A DNA stretch of 64,000 nucleotides from Lineus longissimus (Eukaryota > Nemertea > Pilidiophora > Heteronemertea > Lineidae): assembly GCF_910592395.1 (NCBI RefSeq), contig NC_088312.1, positions 23,567,292 to 23,631,291 on the forward strand, read 5' to 3'. Positions 60,300 to 64,000 of this stretch are shown here, one piece after another. Made by a program: the position numbers and the translations under genes. The notes under the pieces were generated by a model, which did no database searches, was not told the DNA's origin, and saw only the letters and a list, made by a program, of their open reading frames with translations. Every line of letters starts with the position of its first letter. Positions within the stretch are counted from its first letter, which is position 1.

Positions 60300-61690
60300 T
60301 AAAGTAAGGTTGAAAAGTGTTCCTCACCAAACATAGTCTTTGGCCGCCTGCACATCCAGCGAATCCAGAGCATGTGGCGTTCTTTTGGGCAGGTTCTGCT
60401 GGGCTGTTCGTGGGGAGGCTCCTCGAGGAGGAGGTGGTCATCATCCCTGCTCCCACCCTCCAACTCAATGAGTTGATCATCGCTATCAGAACCTGGATGG
60501 CGGCCTCCTTCCATTACTACCTCCTGAAGATGTGATGGATACATTAGCAGGAGGCTTTCTCAGACTTTTTAACGGTTTCTATAATTTAGATATTTAATAT
60601 AAGATGGACCCATTGCGACCTCAGCTATGACAGAAAGCCGCAGTCATCCTTCTCATTGCCAAGTTTAGGACAGTCACAACCAGAATACCGGGAAAGGATA
60701 ATGCTTACCATTCTGTACTCAGAAAGTCTTGAAAAGAGATTGTCTCCGCTTCTGCAGAGGATCAATACCAACTATCGAAAGCAAGATGAAAATTAATTCA
60801 AATAAGTCGGTTTGCGTTGCAACAATCAACATGCCGGCAGGGCACATTATCGCTTAGTACTTATTCTTTTTGTTGTCGATATCGTACATGCGATATAAAC
60901 TGGACTTATCGAACACGTCTTGTGTAAAAGCGACTTGATAAATCTTGTTTATTGTCATTAATAGTCCCGCTTGGAACTGGCGACAACGGTTCTTCGGCGA
61001 CTATGAGAAAGTCTTATAAAAGTTAACCTAGTTTTCTCATTGTGTGAAGTTTCTATACATGTGGCTATCGCAGTCCGAACAACTGTCGAGAGAAAGACCT
61101 CTTCATAATTTCATGTATAACATGATATGATTCATGCCTACATTCAACGAATCCTTTAGACCGTGAAAGGCCTCGTCTCCAAATAACAACCAGGTGTGTG
61201 GGGAAATTTGTCCGCAGACTAATTTTAAACGAGGCTATATTTTAGTGTAAGTGAAATATTCGATCAGTGTCAACACTGAACGAGGAGACAGCCTTTAGAT
61301 GATATCGTGTGGCAATGTCGCCCCGGCAATAAAGAAGCTCGGGGGGGAGGCTCTGCAATCAGGAATTGTTGACATGTGGTTGTGCCCCTATTCCGATGTA
61401 CATGTATATCTGCAGCGCCTGTCCCATCCAGTCTGGCTGTGTAGTATCCCCCTATGGTCTGGTTAAGACAGAGTCTCAACGTGTCCCGATGGAGCAACCT
61501 TGCTTCCTTAGGTCCGGGAGTGGCAGTATCGGCGCTATTGGCAGACAGACGACGGGCGCATGGTTGGTCCACTGCGTCACGACCTGTTACAACCAGTGGT
61601 TGTACTGGTTCCGTCACCTTGTGACACGGTGCGACTGTCACAACATGAGCAATATTAAAAAGGAACACACCTGCCTCAAGATGTTACATC
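60300..61690. other. No gene recognised
   Basis: Opposed frames at 60299-60544 and 61270-61668 have no motif. Confidence 0.45.
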
Positions 61691-62030
61691 CCGAGACAAG
61701 GCGAGACAGTCACAACCAGACCAAACGAGACATGCATGCCGGCTGCACCGCGATGAGACTGTCCCGGCCAACCAAAGTAAGAGGGACATGCCGGTTACGC
61801 CGCGGTGAAACTGTCACAACCAGAGCAAAAGGGACATAACTGCTCCTCCGTGTGACACAATGAGATAGCCACAAAATGACTCAAGAAGCAGATATTTCCG
61901 TTCCGCCGTCCGACATACAAAGACTGTCACAATGAAGCCAAAGCGACATGGCTGCTGACCATGCGCCTCGGTAAAGCTATTACAACTTGAGTAAAACAGA
62001 TACATGTATGGCTCTGCAAACGTGTGACAC
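61691..62030. repeat. Degenerate ~80-bp repeats related to the following satellite
   Basis: Blocks of 'gagac(a/t)gtcacaaccagacc...(a/g)ggacatgcc' recur near 61705, 61770, 61815 and 61925. They share gtcacaaccaga-cca and gggacatgcctg with the 148-bp unit, so they look like its diverged ancestral edge. Confidence 0.6.
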
Positions 62031-62312
62031 AAACAAAACCTCTCATTTCTTCCTAAAATGCAAAGAAAAGCAGTCGTTTCTTCCTATAAACGAAAGAAAG
62101 CATGTCGTTCCTTCCTCGAAAACAAAGAAAGGCTGCCGTTTCATTCGAGAAATGAGAGAAAACCTCGTTTCTTCACGAAATGCAAAGAAAGGGAGTTGTT
62201 TCTTCCTATAAATGAAAGAAAGGCATTCGTTTCTTTCTCGAAAGAAAAAAAAAGACAGTCGTTTCATTCGAGAATCGAGAGAAAACGCAAGGAGTGTCCA
62301 CGACTTTTCAAA
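62031..62312. repeat. Degenerate short repeats of cgtttcttcc...gaaagaaagg
   Basis: About seven imperfect copies of a ~36-bp unit containing tcgtttcttcct(a/c)taaa(c/t)gaaagaaag, with partial palindromes (tttcttcc...gaaagaaa). Confidence 0.7.
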
Positions 62313-64000
62313 GACAATAGAATCTATTCCCACCGCGGGACTCGTCACAACCAGACCACAGGAGGGGACATGCCTGCCCCACAGTGCGCCTCGATCAGGG
62401 AGGCAGTCACCATGATAAAGAGGTGTCTGCCAAGGGAGGTCCCATGACTGTATATTCAAAGACAATGGAATCTATTCCCACCGCGGGACTCGTCACAACC
62501 AGACCACAGGAGGGGACATGCCTGCCCCACAGTGCGCCTCGATCAGGGAGGAAGTCACCATGATAAAGAGGTGTCCGCCAAGGGAGGTCCCATGACTGTA
62601 TATTCAAAGACAATGGAATCTATTCCCACCGCGGGACTCGTCACAACCAGACCACAGGAGGGGACATGCCTGCCCCACAGTGCGCCTCGATCAGGGAGGC
62701 AGTCACCATGATAAAGAGGTGTCTGCCAAGGGAGGTCCCATGACTGTATATTCAAAGACAATGGAATCTATTCCCACCGCGGGACTCGTCACAACCAGAC
62801 CACAGGAGGGGACATGCCTGCCCCACAGTGCGACTCGATCAGGGAGGCAGTCACCATGATAAAGAGGTGTCTGCCAAGGGAGGTCCCACGACTGTATATT
62901 CAAAGACAATGGAATCTATTCCCACCGCGGGACTCGTCACAACCAGACCACAGGAGGGGACATGCCTGCCCCACAGTGCGCCTCGATCAGGGAGGCAGTC
63001 ACCATGATAAAGAGGTGTCTGCCGAGGGAGGTCCCACGACTGTATATTCAAAGACAATGGAATCTATTCCCACCGCGGGACTCGTCACAACCAGACCACA
63101 GGAGGGGACATGCCTGCCCCACAGTGCGCCTCGATCAGGGAGGCAGTCACCATGATAAAGAGGTGTCCGCCAAGGGAGGTCCCACGACTGTATATTCAAA
63201 GACAATGGAATCTATTCCCACCGCGGGACTCGTCACAACCAGACCACAGGAGGGGACATGCCTGCCCCACAGTGTGCCTCGATCAGGGAGGCAGTCACCA
63301 TGATAAAGAGGTGTCCGCCAAGGGAGGTCCCACGACTGTATATTCAAAGACAATGGAATCTATTCCCACCGCGGGACTCGTCACAACCAGACCACAGGAG
63401 GGGACATGCCTGCCCCACAGTGCGACTCGATCAGGGAGGCAGTCACCATGATAAAGAGGTGTCTGCCAAGGGAGGTCCCATGACTGTATATTCAAAGACA
63501 ATGGAATCTATTCCCACCGCGGGACTCGTCACAACCAGACCACAGGAGGGGACATGCCTGCCCCACAGTGCGACTCGATCAGGGAGGCAGTCACCATGAT
63601 AAAGAGGTGTCCGCCAAGGGAGGTCCCATGACTGTATATTCAAAGACATGGAATCTATTCCCACCGCGGGACTCGTCACAACCAGACCACAGGAGGGGAC
63701 ATGCCTGCCCCACAGTGCGCCTCGATCAGGGAGGCAGTCACCATGATAAAGAGGTGTCCGCCAAGGGAGGTCCCATGACTGTATATTCAAAAACAATGGA
63801 ATCTATTCCCACCGCGGGACTCGTCACAACCAGACCACAGGAGGGGACATGCCTGCCCCACAGTGCGCCTCGATCAGGGAGGCAGTCACCATGATAAAGA
63901 GGTGTCTGCCAAGGGAGGTCCCACGACTGTATATTCAAAGACAATGGAATCTTTTCCCACCGCGGGACTCGTCACAACCAGACCACAGCACTCTATAAAG
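62313..64000. repeat. Satellite, 148-bp unit, >11 copies, runs off the window
   Basis: ccgcgggactcgtcacaacc ... aggaggggacatgcctgccc ... aaagaggtgtc(t/c)gcc ... tatattcaaagacaatggaa repeats every 148 bp (for example ccgcggg at 62333 and 62481). One copy has a single-base deletion near 63647 (aaagacatgg). Variation is slight: (t/c)gcc, tgcg(c/a)ctc and cca(t/c)gac. The 68- and 113-codon frames that recur on both strands are by-products. The last ~15 bases of the window (cacagcactctataaag) depart from the unit, so the array may end there. Confidence 0.95.

Noticed and set aside
59055-60480. 415-codon (+) and 374-codon (-) frames as cysteine/histidine repeat proteins
   Set aside because: By-products of the 39-bp minisatellite; the flanking codons do not resemble protein.
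62043-63944. Repeated 68- and 113-codon frames in the 148-bp satellite
   Set aside because: They recur identically with every unit on both strands and have no domain.

Overview
The window looks like metazoan nuclear DNA, most plausibly from a marine invertebrate. Its genes are split by GT-AG introns, three LINE remnants and several TIR elements are present, and about one quarter of the sequence is tandem repeat. I cannot assign a phylum: a globin X, a Dispatched-like transporter and a DED/ZU5/ankyrin protein together would fit a lophotrochozoan or an invertebrate deuterostome.

Four multi-exon genes can be reconstructed with consistent splice phases. (1) A secreted six-cysteine peptide of inhibitor-cystine-knot spacing (+, 3093-5189), with a TA-flanked non-autonomous DNA transposon in its first intron. 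(2) A two-exon globin X (-, 22536-20498) with an N-terminal acylation motif. (3) A ten-exon-scale death-fold / ZU5-UPA / ankyrin gene (+, 33398-41351) whose ZU5 ends in an HFS motif of the kind used for autoproteolysis in PIDD1, NLRP1 and CARD8. It is followed by about 33 nearly identical 33-residue ankyrin repeats. (4) A nine-exon, 996-residue Dispatched-like RND membrane protein (-, 55813-48072). Weaker candidates are a second cysteine-rich secreted peptide (5840-6058), a small two-exon gene (31862-32163) and a lectin-like exon fragment (15262-15465).

Layout: 1-6 kb holds repeats and the small secreted peptides. 6-20 kb is mostly gene-free with minisatellites, a LINE remnant and palindromes. 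20-22.5 kb is the globin. 24-28 kb holds a 48-bp minisatellite, a hairpin cluster and a Harbinger-type MITE. 31-42.4 kb is the ankyrin gene, which stops at the edge of a TIR element. 42.4-47.8 kb is transposons and minisatellites. 48-56 kb is the RND transporter with a LINE in one intron. 56-64 kb is a second LINE whose 3' coding end has been amplified into a 56-bp minisatellite, then a 39-bp minisatellite and a 148-bp satellite running off the window.

The most interesting object is the ankyrin gene: an apparent DED, a probable self-cleaving ZU5-UPA module and a homogenised, combinatorially variable repeat array in one polypeptide. That arrangement suggests an immune-type sensor. This is inference from domain order, not a demonstrated function. 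Most long open frames elsewhere are by-products of minisatellites.
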